From Chondrosia reniformis (Eukaryota; Porifera; Demospongiae; Chondrillida; Chondrillidae), in the NCBI GenBank assembly GCA_947172415.1, contig OX359198.1, positions 3,751,401-3,815,400 of the forward strand: DNA of 64,000 nt, in the 5' to 3' direction. The notes under the pieces are model-generated. The model searched no databases. It saw only the letters and a list, made by a program, of their open reading frames with translations, and had not been told where the DNA came from. Of the stretch, positions 33,091 to 43,502 are shown piece after piece (position 1 is the stretch's first letter; every line of letters starts with the position of its first letter). Both the position numbers and the translations under genes were made by a program.

Positions 33091-34567
33091 TTTAGGTCAA
33101 TCAAGAAGACCCTCCGCCAGGATTTAGTAGGTCGTTTATCTGTCTAGTTTGATAGGTACTATGACCCAGGGATGACATGATTGGATTCAAAGGTGGCTAT
33201 TGACAACCTTGGACCCAAATACACACCTTTTGAGGATGGTGAGTCAGCTTGATAATGTGTGCATCTTAATACCCAATATCTCATTGACTACGTCAAATTG
33301 TAATACCACTCATTTGCTGTAAGGCAGTATGGACATGTTTCTACACATGACTGGCAAGAGAATTACTTTAATGAGTAATTCTGTCAAAGAATAAAATTTG
33401 AGAGTATATTAGTAAATATGAAAAGTATGTAGATATCGGACTCCATTTTGCATAGGTACCTTTCGTTTAAAAATGAGGATATAAGGCACCCTCATGCAGT
33501 CAAATTTTTATCAAAATGTTTCACCCCAATGGTACATCAAGGTAACCATGTATTGAATTGTACATGCTTCAAGTACAGTGTACAACTTCATCACACATGT
33601 AAAACTAAACTAGCATGTGTTGACATTATCCAATAATTAGGTTTCATTGATTTGTTACAATAAAGTACGTATTGTGGTTAGAGTAATGCTATACAAAGGT
33701 CTAACAAGGTATTAGAGGTTGTCATATATGCCATTCCCATTCTGTAGTCTATGCAGATGAAAGTATATGTTCTGAATATGTTACAGAATTGATGGAGTTC
33801 AACTTATGTGTCGGCCATTTTAACATCAATTTAGGTGAGTGAGTGTAGTTATGCATACCGAGCATTTGACAGTACAGCCTTTTAATTGCTGATAAAAATT
33901 TTAGTTTCTTGGCCTTTGTGAACACACAAATGTATAATTAAGCTACAAGTATCAATAAATGACCTTCCTTGGATGCGCACCATTTTCCCTGAAATGTCAA
34001 TTTGGAATGAAAAGTTTCCACCGTGATGGTGAGACACATTTCTGCATGTGAAATACAGGTATTATCCACGACTAAAAATAACTATATCTTAATATTAATA
34101 GTGTTACCCTTTGTATCATTAGATGTTGAGATTGTAGTTGTAGTAGAGTTGCTAGGTTGTTGTTTGATGACCAATCCCTTTCGAAAATCTGGGTATTTGG
34201 TAAGCTAACGACTCCAGAATACTACACAGTGCTACTGATGAGGTGTGGTATTCTCCGAAAATGCCTTCTAGAACATTGGTATAGTTGTGAATACGTATAG
34301 TCTACTGTTGTAATAGTTTTCTTTCAGTACATTTATAATTTGTAGTGAAGTTAATATTATTTTTCTACAGATGCAGTATACTCAACAGTTGATGTATCTA
34401 AAGCAAGAAACTTTTTGTATGACCTTTATGTATCAATTTAATTTGTTAAGGAATTTTTATAAAATCATTGTAGCTTTTTTTGTTATAGAAAATGAAGTTA
34501 CCCAACCTTCTTTAGTGCAATCTTCATTAGAGCATAAAAATACACTTCTGGTCCTTGACTACAAGTG
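33091..34567 (+). CDS. possible multi-exon cargo gene (exon-like segments)
   Basis: Several short segments have acceptor/donor-like borders and protein-like reading. (1) About 33095-33239: ends KVAIDNLGPKYTPFED then G/GTGAGT, but with one in-frame stop upstream. (2) About 33753-33834: VYADESICSEYVTELMEFNL, CVGHFNINL, then G/GTGAG. (3) About 34122-34200: acceptor TCATTAG, DVEIVVVVELLGCC..., then GTAAGC. (4) From about 34371: acceptor TTTCTACAG, DAVYSTVDVSKARNF LYDLYVSI then stop, or a 65-residue alternative frame. Segments 1-3 agree in phase 1. No family is recognised. It could be captured host sequence or chance. Confidence 0.25.
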
Positions 34568-34599
34568 ACTTCTCTAGATTTCAGACTAATTTGTATAGT

Positions 34600-35560
34600 T
34601 GTGTAGTCTAGCCTTATTAAGCAAGGGTAAAAGGGGTATACATATAATTTAACCATAAAGAAGTCTTTAAACTTTCCTATCCTGTCAGCCTATAAAATCA
34701 AGTACTATATAAAAAGCAGCCAGCATACTTTAGGACTCTGATGGAAGGAACAGAAATTCGGACTGATAACGTGGGAAAGGTTTTAATAGACGATTTTTCA
34801 AAATTATGCAATCATTTCCTACATTGCGTCATATATTCGATTATACCGCAATAAAAATGAAAACGATCTGAATAATAAAATGTAATAGAATATATAGCTT
34901 AAAATATTAATGAAAGATGTTTGTACTTCATTTACGCTGTGTTAGATTTTTTATATAACAACACAAAGGCTACTAGTACAGCGTTAGTGCGTTAAAACAA
35001 TTCACAAGCGGTACTTTCTATAGACAATTTGCTAATAAAACACAATATGTTGTTCGTATAGTCAGTATGTGATCAATGAATCTATAGCTGTGTTCATCAT
35101 TTCCATGGCACTTAAATATATATATACAGTACAAGTTACAATAATATATATATATATGCGCAAGTGTGTGATAAAACCCACCAAAGAGGAACTTGGGCGC
35201 TGAAACATAGATTCGTCGCAGCGAGTGTCATTGCGAGCTTTAGCACTAAAAAGCGCTGTTGAAAGAAGCAGCCTGTAGGCTCTTCCAAGATCTTCAACAG
35301 TAAATGTCATCCTTACAGTATCGAAACGAATGTTGTTATGGCAATACATAAACCGCTAAAGGAACGGTTTTACACGCGATGCATCTATCGTTCAGATTAA
35401 AATAAGGCCTTTGCACAGTCCTAGGTACAAAAGTTATCGGTAGAAACGAATTTATCCTTAACACAGCCATGTGCCCAGACAATCGCCAAGGAAAATTACT
35501 TCGCAGCTGGTTGCTTTGTCAATGTGTTACTATAACAACGTTTAAAGCAACAGTCGAAAG
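34600..35560. other. AT-rich region, nothing recognised
   Basis: Contains TA-rich runs (about 35115-35155) with ACAGTACAAGTTACAATAAT, a motif also present in the fold-back repeat at 45.8 kb and near 47650. A 95-residue minus-strand frame (35349-35062) has no known motif and crosses the TA run, so it is probably not a gene. Confidence 0.4.
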
Positions 35561-35639
35561 ATCGAAAGATGGACTACGCGATGGTAAGTCTCGGCAGGCT
35601 ATAAAGTTCATGTCAGCGACTTTTGTGAATTTCTTTTAT

Positions 35640-35651
35640 AATAATAACAAC

Positions 35652-35684
<33 letters not shown>

Positions 35685-35685
35685 T
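35640..35685. repeat. (AAT)n microsatellite
   Basis: About fourteen AAT/AAC units in the putative first intron of the interrupted gene. Confidence 0.92.
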
Positions 35686-35954
35686 GTAGTCACAAAAGTT
35701 ATATATGAGTTGAGGTCTTCTTGGTACTTCCTTCATGCACTTTGATCTTTATCTTCAGTTCTTTGTATATTCAAAACTCCTCCTATTTTAAAATGTACAC
35801 ATATATATAAATATTTAAGGAATTATAATCCATGCATAAGGGCATATACTTCATGATATGTAGTAGGACCAATGAGGATACAGGTGTGTCATGCTTTTTA
35901 GGAGATTTAGCATGTAGAATAAATTAAATGTTTTTTTATATATAGGAAGAGGAA

Positions 35955-36926
35955 CTAGGCTTTCTCCAGATCCACACATACCATGATCATACTTTTGTTC
36001 TTTGCAATAACCTTCTCACTTAACATTCTGACAGTAAACAGTTGATCCGTACAGCTTCTCCTCTTCCGAAAGGCCCCTTGTTCTTCCAAAATCTTCTCTT
36101 CCGTAATATCTCTCATCCTCTTGTCCAGTATCTTAGCATACACCTTCCCCGGTATACTTAGCAGACTGATCCCTCAGTAGTTCTTACATTGCACTTTGCT
36201 GCCTTTCTTATGTACTGGCACCACTAGCGCTTTCCTCCAATCATCAGGCACCATGCTGTTCATCCATGCTCTGTTCATAATTCTATGCAACCATTCCACT
36301 ACTACTTCACCCCCGGCCTTCAGCATCTCACCACTTATATCACACACCCCTGGCGTTTTCCTATTCTTTAGCCTAGCAATGCTTCTTCGTATTTCTTCTA
36401 AAGTAATCTCTTCTACAGTCTCCTCTACAGTCTCCTCCACCTGAACCTCCTCCCCTGTTACTTCCTTACTCACCCTTTGCTGTGGTACATCATTGGCCTG
36501 AAACAATGAGGCAAAGTACTCTTTCCATCTCACTTTCACCTTCTCCTCCTCACAGATCACCTGCCCATTCTCGTCGCATACTCTCCCCACTTCATGGTTC
36601 CCTTTCACCGTTGCTCTTATCTTTCCCCAGAAATTCCGTTGGTTCTTGGCAAAATCATGCTGGAGGGACTCACCGAGCTGGATCCATTCGTCATTTTTAG
36701 CCTTCCTCGCCACTTGTCTAGCTTCTTTCTTTGCCACGATATACATTTCCCTTGCCTCTGTAGTTTTCACTTGGATCCACCTCTTGTATGCTATCTTCTT
36801 TTTCCTGATAGCTGCTTCGACCTCCTTGCTCCACCATCCAGTTCTCTTCTTACTGCTTTGGCATTTTCTTCTCCCACACACTTCTTCAGCTGTCCCTAAG
36901 ATAACCCCCTTGAATTCTTCCCACAT
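35955..36926 (-). pseudogene. inverted N-terminal RT half of the LINE
   Basis: The frame 36926-36174 starts MWEEFKGVILGTAEEVCG and contains WWSKEVEAAIRKKK, FWGKIRATVKG, KNRKTPGVCDISGEML (G..D of RT motif 0) and VVPVHKKGSKVQCKNY, then a stop. The frame continues past it as GISLLSIPGKVYAKILDKR, EEQGAFRKRRSCTDQLF (motif 1 region) and VCVDLEKA (start of motif A) to 35955. Apart from that stop it is open, so the insertion is fairly young. Confidence 0.85.
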
Positions 36927-38050
36927 TCTGTCTACTTCTTCCCCTTCAATGTAAACAGGGAGATGATGTGGAAGGTGCTGGAAGATTATGGAATTAGAGG
37001 AAGCTTGGTGAAGGCAGTCAGATCAATGTATGTGAATTGTGAGGCATGTGTGAAAGTACAAGGAGGCACATCGGACTGGTTCAAGGTGGAGCAGGGGGTG
37101 AGACAGGGTTGTGTAATGTCCCCGTGGCTCTTTAATGTGTACATGGACCATATATTGAGGGAGGCGAAGGAGAGGTTTAGTAGAGGAGTCAAACTGAAAG
37201 ATAGAAATGTGCAGTTTCTCTTATTTGCGGATGACCTAATGCTAGTGGCTGAGAAAGAGGAGGATGTGGAGAGCAATCTAAGGATCTTAGATGGTGTGAT
37301 GGCAGAGTGGCAGATGAAGATAAACTGGGGGAAGACTAAGGCAATGGTTGTGAAAAGAGGAGGAGGTCCATGCAATGTATCGGTAAAGGGGGAGAAGATA
37401 GAAGAAGTGAAAGTGATGAAGTATTTAGGGGCAATGTTCAATGAGGAGGGGTCATGCGAAGATGAGGTTGATAGCAGAATAGGGCTGACATGCAGAACCA
37501 TAGGGGCACTGAGAAAGGAGGTTGTAGATCGTAAAGAGCTAAGCAAGGCCACAAAATTGAGAGTATACAATGCTGTGGTGAAGCCTACACTACTCTATGG
37601 CAGTGAAACGTGGACACTGCAGAACAGGCACAAGAAGAAGCTGCAGGCAACAGAGATGAGATACCTGAGGAAAGTTGAGGGTGTCACAAGAATGGACAGG
37701 ATGAGAAGCGATGACATCAGAGAGAGACTGAGGCAAGAAGATGTTATAGATACTGTAATAAGAAAGAAGAAGCAATGGATGAAGAAGATTGAAGAGATTC
37801 CAGAAGAGAGACTAGTGAAGACGGTGTATATAGAGGAGCTGCCAGGAAAGAGACCAAGAGGGAGACCGCGGAAAAGATGGGAAGATGACTTGAATTAATG
37901 ATAAAACTTATACAGAACTGTGCATGCATATATCTAAGTTCGTATATCTTTATTTTAAAGCAACAGGTCCAGTAGGTATTATTACAATATGTATTCTGGC
38001 TACCTCCTGCATAGGAGAAACGCTGTTGTGATTGATTGATTGATTGATTG
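35958..38050 (+). mobile_element. RTE/jockey-like LINE with 5' inversion (twin priming)
   Basis: The 3' half is on the plus strand (36961-38050) and the 5' half is inverted (36960 down to 35958). The two halves are consecutive parts of one RT: the inverted part ends ...MIMVCVDLEKA and the plus part begins MMWKVLEDYGIRGS, so only a few codons are lost. An 11-bp target duplication, AAGAGGAACTA, flanks it at 35947-35957 and 38051-38061. The 3' tail is (TGAT)n (about 38030-38050). This is the structure expected from twin-primed target-primed reverse transcription. Confidence 0.9.
36963..37898 (+). pseudogene. C-terminal RT half of the LINE
   Basis: 311 residues, fully open. It has VRQGCVMSPWLFNVYMD (motif B), FLLFADDLMLVAE (catalytic FADD), KTKAMVV, VMKYLGAMFNEEGS, LLYGSETWTL and the C-terminal GKRPRGRPRKRWEDDL signature typical of RTE-like and related LINEs. 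The ATG at 36963 is an internal methionine of the original polyprotein, not its true start. Clade choice is by motif style. Confidence 0.88.
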
Positions 38051-38339
38051 AAGAGGAACTAACGGATTTCGAAGATGAACTGGCAGAAAAAAATCTCAAC
38101 CCCCACCCCCACCACCACCAAAATCTCCACCCAAAACCAAAACCCCGAGAATTTGCAACCCCCACCCAAACCCCACCCCGAAACCCCACCCCAGCCCAAG
38201 CTTAAAGAGAGGGCTAGAGGGTGGAGCTGCAGCAAGTAAGGGAATATTTCTAATAAAATACTGTAAATTTATATTATTTTCTCTGTGTAGCTGCCAATTC
38301 TACAACTTCGGTTTTAGAATTGTATGCCACAAGTGCAAA

Positions 38340-38696
38340 CAAGTATTTCGAGTTTAAAAACTCAAACTACTTGGCCGCATCGTTGGGATTTAATATATAT
38401 ATATATTCGTAATACTAATGATTGAGGACGATTAAGTGTCCTGAACTTTATAAATAACGATGGAAAAGCTTCATAAACTAAAGCTTCCTGAATGCCGCCA
38501 TTTGCAAAAACGATGTATTGACATATAAATTAAGTGTAACAATAGTTGGGTATGAACTCGTATTATACATATATCGATGTATAAAATAAGTGTTATAATA
38601 GTTGCGTATCAACCCGTATTATATATATAGATATATATATATATATATCTTTCCGTAACATGAAGCCATACAACGTAATCGGCAAATGAAAACAAT
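38340..38696 (-). mobile_element. non-autonomous Helentron-like element, copy C
   Basis: Starts CAAGTATTTCGAG with a shortened terminal hairpin lacking the GGGGCTGCC core, followed by ACTTGGCCGCATCGTTGGG, the CATTTGCAAAAACG block, the two 55-bp segments, an AT run and CCGTAACATGAAGCCATAC. The right end diverges after GAAAACAATATA, so the GC hairpin is missing or altered. It appears inserted in or beside an exon of the possible gene at 35569-38895. Confidence 0.72.
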
Positions 38697-38995
38697 ATAA
38701 GGGAAGGCTCCCCCAGAAGGATCTCAAGGGAGTGGCCGCAGACGTGGCCGTAAGGGAGGGAGGCGTGGGAGGGGTCCATACCCTCGTAATGTGAGTTTAT
38801 ACATTTCATTTATATATTAACCTGACACTTGTTTTTCTCTTCTGCAGACACACAACAACATGTTCAATTCAGGATCTAATATAACTTTTAATTAATCACT
38901 AGTATAATAACACTTTGTAACACTTTTACTTAATTAATTGTATTTAAGTTTTAATTAATTATACAATGGAACCACAAAATGATAAAGGACTACTT

Positions 38996-39262
38996 TACAC
39001 TCCTACAACTTTAGATACACTTAGAACGCCTCTTTCAAGCTACACTCAAACAACGTCAGATACACTTAGAACGCCTCTTTCAATCTACGTATACTCATAC
39101 AACTTTAGACACACTTAGAACGCCCCTGTCAAGCTACACTCATACAACTTTAGATACACCTAGTACACCTCTGTCGGGCTACAGTCGTACAACTCTCAAA
39201 CACACGTGTAAGTTCTATCAAGCTGCACTCATTCAAATTTAGACACACATAGAACGTCTCTG
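38996..39262. repeat. 45-bp tandem repeat array, copy D
   Basis: About five to six units of the type AGAACGCCTCTGTCAAGCTA + CACTCATACAACTTTAGATA + CACTT. The same unit forms the longer array at 44466-45330. Downstream sequence (about 39240-39720) is shared with 45300-45790, so array and flank were copied together. Confidence 0.88.
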
Positions 39263-39464
39263 TTCAAAATTTGTACACAATCAGTACTATGGGCGGCACA
39301 GGTAGAATTACAATAACAACTTAGCACTGACAGATGTTACACAGATCGTAGACATTAGAACGTCTTTCTAGACTGACATAGGCCTAGTATAACAGTAATT
39401 ACTTAAATCAAAAGAGGATTCATAGATATTGACCAAACTTACTTGTCTTTTTCATTGCGCTTCG

Positions 39465-39814
39465 AACTGAAAGTACTTGGCCCCTTCGTTGGACTTCAAT
39501 ATGGCTATCTAGTAGTATTCAAAACGATTCTGGACGGTTAAGTGTCCTGAACATGATAGAAAAGCTTCAGCTTCATAAAGGCCACCATTTGCAAAAACGG
39601 TGTATTGACGTAGAAATTAAGTATTACAATAGTTTCGTATGAACTCGTATTATACATATTAAGTCGTATAAAATAAGTGTTATAATAGTTTCGTATTAAT
39701 TCGTATTATATATATGTAGAGTGCAAGTTATATTCATATATTATGTATATGAATTTGCACTGTATAACCGTATCATGAAGCCATACATAACTCGTGTTAT
39801 GAAAACAATATATA
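39465..39814 (-). mobile_element. diverged Helentron-like block D, interrupted by the Ginger-like transposon
   Basis: Resembles the body of copies A-C (AGTGTCCTGAACATGATAG, CATTTGCAAAAACGG, two copies of the 55-bp segment, then CCATACATAACTCGTGTTATG), but with a degenerate hairpin end. A 43-bp hairpin replaces the simple AT run at 39720-39762 (AGTGCAAG...TTGCACT arms). The Ginger-like element is inserted at 39815 in GAAAACAATATA. Confidence 0.65.
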
Positions 39815-40515
39815 TGTTCCCTGCTTTCTATGGATTTATGCAATCTATAGAATGCGCAACGCAATCTAGGAATTCCTACAATGCGGGCCAATCTATAGAT
39901 TGTCGCGCATTCTATAGATCCGTAGAGACGTTCGATTCTATATAGGAATAGGGCGAGTACGTTCAATTCTATATAGAAAGAGTACGTTCGATTCTACAGA
40001 AAGTACACGTTCTATAGGGAGAGTACGAGTATACGTTCGATTCTATATTCGAAAACGCCGACAAAATTAAACTTTAAAAAATCACACACTGTCTCAAGAA
40101 TGATCCTTGTACAAGTGGAAACTGTCCCAAGTTCAAGCACTGGGTCAGAAAGGTTTTTCTTTAATGATTTATGGAGTGCTAAGGCTCAAAGATGTATTGT
40201 GCCTGCCAGCTGCGCAGCAAGGAACAAGCTAAGATAGCTATACTAAATTGTAGAGGTATATAGACCTATGTGCACTGAGCAATATATATGCAATATGTAT
40301 ATTTAGCTATAGCTAGCTGCATTGAATAGTGATACCTATGCACTGCTTACTGATAATACAAATAATACTGTCTTATTTAAACATTAAGTATACAATAAAA
40401 TACTACCTTATTTAAACATTGTCTCTATGAAAATGAATGAAACTGATATGAACACGGCTAAGAAAAGAAACAACACTATGGCAAATGCTATAGAGACAAT
40501 AAAATCAGAAGCCAG
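39815..40515. other. left subterminal region of the Ginger-like element
   Basis: TIR, then repeated ACGTTCGATTCTATA and GAGTACG blocks (about 39925-40060), which may serve as transposase binding sites, then about 450 bp without a recognised gene. Confidence 0.6.
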
Positions 40516-40570
40516 TACTGTAACAAGTGTTAACTTGAACTACCAGTTTAAGTTAACACTTGTTACAGTA
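40516..40570. repeat. 21-bp perfect inverted repeat at the transposase stop codon
   Basis: Arms 40516-40536 (TACTGTAACAAGTGTTAACTT) differ from exact mirror at no position from 40550-40570. The right arm contains the last codons (YCNKC) and stop of the PHD finger, so the end of the coding sequence is duplicated in inverse orientation 13 bp downstream. An RNA hairpin would form at the mRNA 3' end. A second 11-bp inverted pair, ATTGTCTCTAT (40418) and ATAGAGACAAT (40490), follows. Confidence 0.9.
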
Positions 40571-41203
40571 CCATGGCTCTTCGCTATTTTCTAATGCTGC
40601 TTTAGGTACATCCACACATGGTATGTGGTACCATTCGTCACATTTACAACACTGAACCATGCTGCTGTCTTCCGGCATTCTGCAGTCGCAAAAGACAGTT
40701 ACTGTGTCCAATGCTCTGATGACTTTATTGGGCGTTCTCTCTTTCATGATGGGGAACATGGTCAGCTCTCCTTTTTGCAAGCACTCATGCAGGTGATTTC
40801 TCATTTTGCCTTGATCAAAGAGTTGCTTCTCTGGCAAACACCCATTTGCAAGACATGTGGCAAATGCCAATGAAAACAAGCCACAATCATATGTACCTCT
40901 CTGCATCTGAACATCAATGAAGTTCAGAGTGATCTCTTTATTATCTGTATGGACAATAGCTGCAACTTGTTCTTTTACACACGAGCTGGCGCTCATGCAT
41001 AGGCTGTCATAAACATTCACTGTGCCATCCACTGCCTCAATTGTGCTTATAGTAAGCCAATGGGCATGTCCATTGTTGACAATCTGGATGAAATCTCCCT
41101 TCTGGATATCAAAGGCACACATCTGCCCAATGCAAGGAGGTTGAAGACCATGTGCACCAGTTTGCCTCTGAAATAGCCAGCAAGAATGTTGTCTGTCACC
41201 CAC
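40554..41203 (-). pseudogene. Ulp1-like protease with C-terminal PHD finger (3' part of transposase)
   Basis: 216-residue open frame. The catalytic triad of a C48 (Ulp1) cysteine protease is visible: HWL (H48), VYDS (D66) and Q-x4-DCGLF (Q101, C107). The C-terminus is a C4HC3 PHD finger: C172-x-C174, C185-x2-C188, H193-x2-C196, C213-x2-C216, ending ...EEPWYCNKC and stop. Ulp1 proteases cleave SUMO-like tags; PHD fingers read histone tails. In a transposase this suggests SUMO editing and chromatin targeting, which is inference. Joined to the upstream frame by a frameshift near 41150. Confidence 0.85.
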
Positions 41204-42184
41204 GCTGTTGGATGCAGAAAGATTCCTTGATCTGCGGTTGTGAGACAGACATCCTCAACTTTCACCCACTTATCAACTTTCTTCTTAGTAGATGAGCTCT
41301 CATTTGTGTCCGGTTCGGATGTCAAGTCAATCACTGTGGAAGTCTGTGTTGTACTCTTGTGCTGGCTCTGTCGTTGCTTCAAAATGAGATTTTTGGCAGT
41401 TGATAGGCAACTGACTACCTTTCGTCTTTTGGCTGGTGTGTCCATTTGTGATGGTGGGCAATTAGAGCATGATAAACCCTGATGACATTTTGATGTGCAG
41501 GGTGACCCAAGTTTTCGGCAAGAACACCTTAGACTTTGACATTCACTCTTGCAATTGCAGCGGCCGACTTCAAACTCGTTGGGTGAATTCAATTTCTTTG
41601 TTGCCTCTCTTAGTGACAAAACAGGATCCTTCTTCCACTCTTCTACTGTAAGTGGAAGGATTCCATGATAGAGTTCCAGGTCACTCTCACCAAAGCATGT
41701 CTTAAGCACTCCACAAGAGGACCTATATACAAGGTATATAGTAATACTGTATGAAGTAATATGACACAATAGCATGTACACTACATGATCAAACAAGAGG
41801 CACATCTGCATTGTAGAGCTGTACATTAAACACCTATATATTATCGCCAGTATAACACTAACAGTAAGCATTAACATTAAACACTAGTGCGCTGTGGAAA
41901 GCATAAAATATATATTCTACCAAACTTACCTGAGCCGATACAAGTGGTGCACTTTCCCAAGGCGTTCTACTACAACACAAGGTAGCCAATGACGGTCGGT
42001 TGAGGCACGGTCAATCCTTGGGATCCTGACACTGACAAAGTTCCCAGGACAAAAAACATTTTCTTTTTTCTCTTGCCTTTGCAATACTTTAGCTTCATTT
42101 TCTCAGCATTGGCCCTATACCTTTTATCAGCTTCTTCACGCAACTTTCTGTGCTTCTCTGGTGATGCAAGTGCTCCACAAATAC

Positions 42185-42475
42185 CATCGCCATCACCTGA
42201 GAATGTTTCTCCATCAAGCCCCTCATCAACACTACTATCATCTAGTACAGTCCCACAGTCATCTGCTCCACCAGTACCATCGCCATCACCTAAGAATGTT
42301 TCTCCAGCAAGCCCCTCATCAACACTACTACCATCTAGTATAGTCCCACAGTCATCTGCTCCACCAGTACCATCGCCATCACCTAAGAATGTTTCTCCAG
42401 CAAGCCCCTCATCAACACTACTACCATCTAGTACAGTCCCACAGTCATCTGCTCCACCAGTACCATCGCCATCAC
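42185..42475. repeat. 93-bp coding minisatellite in the transposase linker
   Basis: Three near-identical 93-bp units encoding GDGDGTGGADDCGT and VLDGSSVDEGLAGETFL on the minus strand. The plus-strand Pro/Ser-rich frame over the same unit is antisense and not a gene. Confidence 0.9.
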
Positions 42476-43502
42476 CACCTGATCTTAGCTCTTCCTCCGT
42501 GTCAAGAAAGTCCACCACATCCTCTTCCATGATGCGCTTACCCTTTGCTCATGGAAAAATGATTTGTCGAGGAGGCTGCCCAAACACTAGCTCATAAGTG
42601 GTAGCTTTCATGGCACCATGAACAGTTGTGTTCAGCTGATCTAAGAAGGATAGAAATTATTTCAAAGTAACATTGCATTCCACAAAAACTATTTGTTTTA
42701 GCATAAACAACAAATAAGAGAATACTTACACTGTACGAAAGAGAGCCATTCAGACCAAGGTGGGTAATCACCCTCATCATACTCGTAGATTCGCACTCCC
42801 AAAAGCTTCTCAACCATATGATTACCCTGCTCAACCAGCCCCTGGCACTTGGGATTTCGTGGGCGACCATTGATAATGGTCACTTCACCAGGCCACTCCC
42901 TCACCACACTTTCAACAACTTCGTTCACAAATTCGTGGCCATTGTCTGAATGTAGGATCTTGGGCACACTAACATAGGAGAAAACATGGTTCTGGAGATT
43001 CAGTACAACTTCTGCTCCAGATTCTCTACTTAAAGGGAATAAAAAGTGCATTTTTGACCAATGATCCATGTAGTGACCTATCCATTTGTAGATGCCGTCA
43101 GGTCGATGTCTCATGTCTATAAGGTCGATCTGAAATGAAAATATTGACACAAGAGAGTGAGTAACTGCATGACACCAAAGTTGGCCAAGCAGCTGCATCA
43201 CACAGCAGGCACGTAGTACCTACCTGTCCCCTAGTCATGAACCCAGATGAGATGATTGGTTTCAATGGTGCTCTTGTGTTTTGTGGCTTGCTCGTGTGAC
43301 ATACCAGACAAAGCTCCACAAACTTGTCAATGGCACATCTTGGTATGCACTCATACATCTTGCTGATCTACAGAAATGCATGGTTGTCTTTGTTTACAGC
43401 CATTACATGACTTTAAATGTTTTTTTTTTAATTGTAGGAATTCCTAGATTGCGTTGCGCATTCTATAGATTGCGCAAATCCATAGAAAGCGCGGAACATA
43501 TA

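Larger units (their letters stand above)
35569..38895 (+). pseudogene. possible spliced gene interrupted by a LINE and by element copy C
   Basis: Exon-like pieces: ATGGACTACGCGATG (35569-35583) followed by GTAAGT; acceptor ATATATAG then GAAGAGGAACTA at 35946-35957, continuing after the LINE at 38062 (EEELTDFEDELAEKNL, then a Pro/His-rich stretch) to donor GTAAGG at 38236; an exon ending 38790 encoding PPEGSQGSGRRRGRKGG and RRGRGPYPRN with GTGAGT; a 57-bp intron; last exon 38848-38895 (THNNMFNSGSNITFN, TAA). The acidic, Pro-rich and Arg/Gly-rich order suggests a nucleic-acid-binding protein. A frameshift is needed near 38195. Family unknown. Confidence 0.35.
40554..43365 (-). pseudogene. Ginger-like transposase: integrase + CXC + Ulp1 protease + PHD
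   Basis: Spliced, minus strand. Exon about 43365-43229: CAIDKFVELCLVCHTSK, end of the integrase zinc region. Intron, then 43130-42730: IDLIDMRH (first D), LHSDNGHEF (second D), CQGLVEQGN (E about 38 residues later). Intron, then GAMKATTYELVFGQPPR (about 42590) and a TGA stop near 42555. Next an acidic segment with three 31-residue repeats, a frameshift near 42065 and a CXC-like domain (CNCKSECQSLRCSCRKLGS, about 41560). A frameshift near 41150 leads to the Ulp1 and PHD parts. N-terminal YPYY/HHCC sequence is not visible. At least one stop and two frameshifts: inactive. Confidence 0.85.
39815..43498 (-). mobile_element. Ginger-like DNA transposon, 3684 bp, TIRs TGTTCC...GGAACA
   Basis: Terminal inverted repeats of about 70 bp: the left end starts TGTTCCCTGCTTTCTATGGA and the right end is its reverse complement with few changes, both ending at TTCCTACAA. 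It begins TGT and ends ACA like Gypsy LTRs and Ginger transposons. A 4-bp TATA flanks both sides (39811-39814, 43499-43502), a likely target duplication. Left subterminal sequence has repeated ACGTTCGATTCTATA blocks (39925-40060). It encodes on the minus strand an integrase-type DDE transposase with C-terminal Cys-rich CXC, Ulp1 and PHD domains. Known Ginger1 elements encode such integrases with OTU or Ulp1 domains, but with CCGG-type targets. Confidence 0.88.

Noticed and set aside
36986-37570. 194-residue minus-strand frame
   Set aside because: Antisense to the well-supported RT half on the plus strand.
42073-42597. Pro/Ser-rich plus-strand frame with PSPSPKNVSPASPSS repeats
   Set aside because: Antisense of the acidic repeats of the Ginger-like transposase; the opposite strand has the domain context.
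39811-43502. Longer TSD (TATATA) for the Ginger-like element
   Set aside because: The flanking AT-rich sequence makes extra matches uninformative; only TATA directly adjoining both ends is supported.
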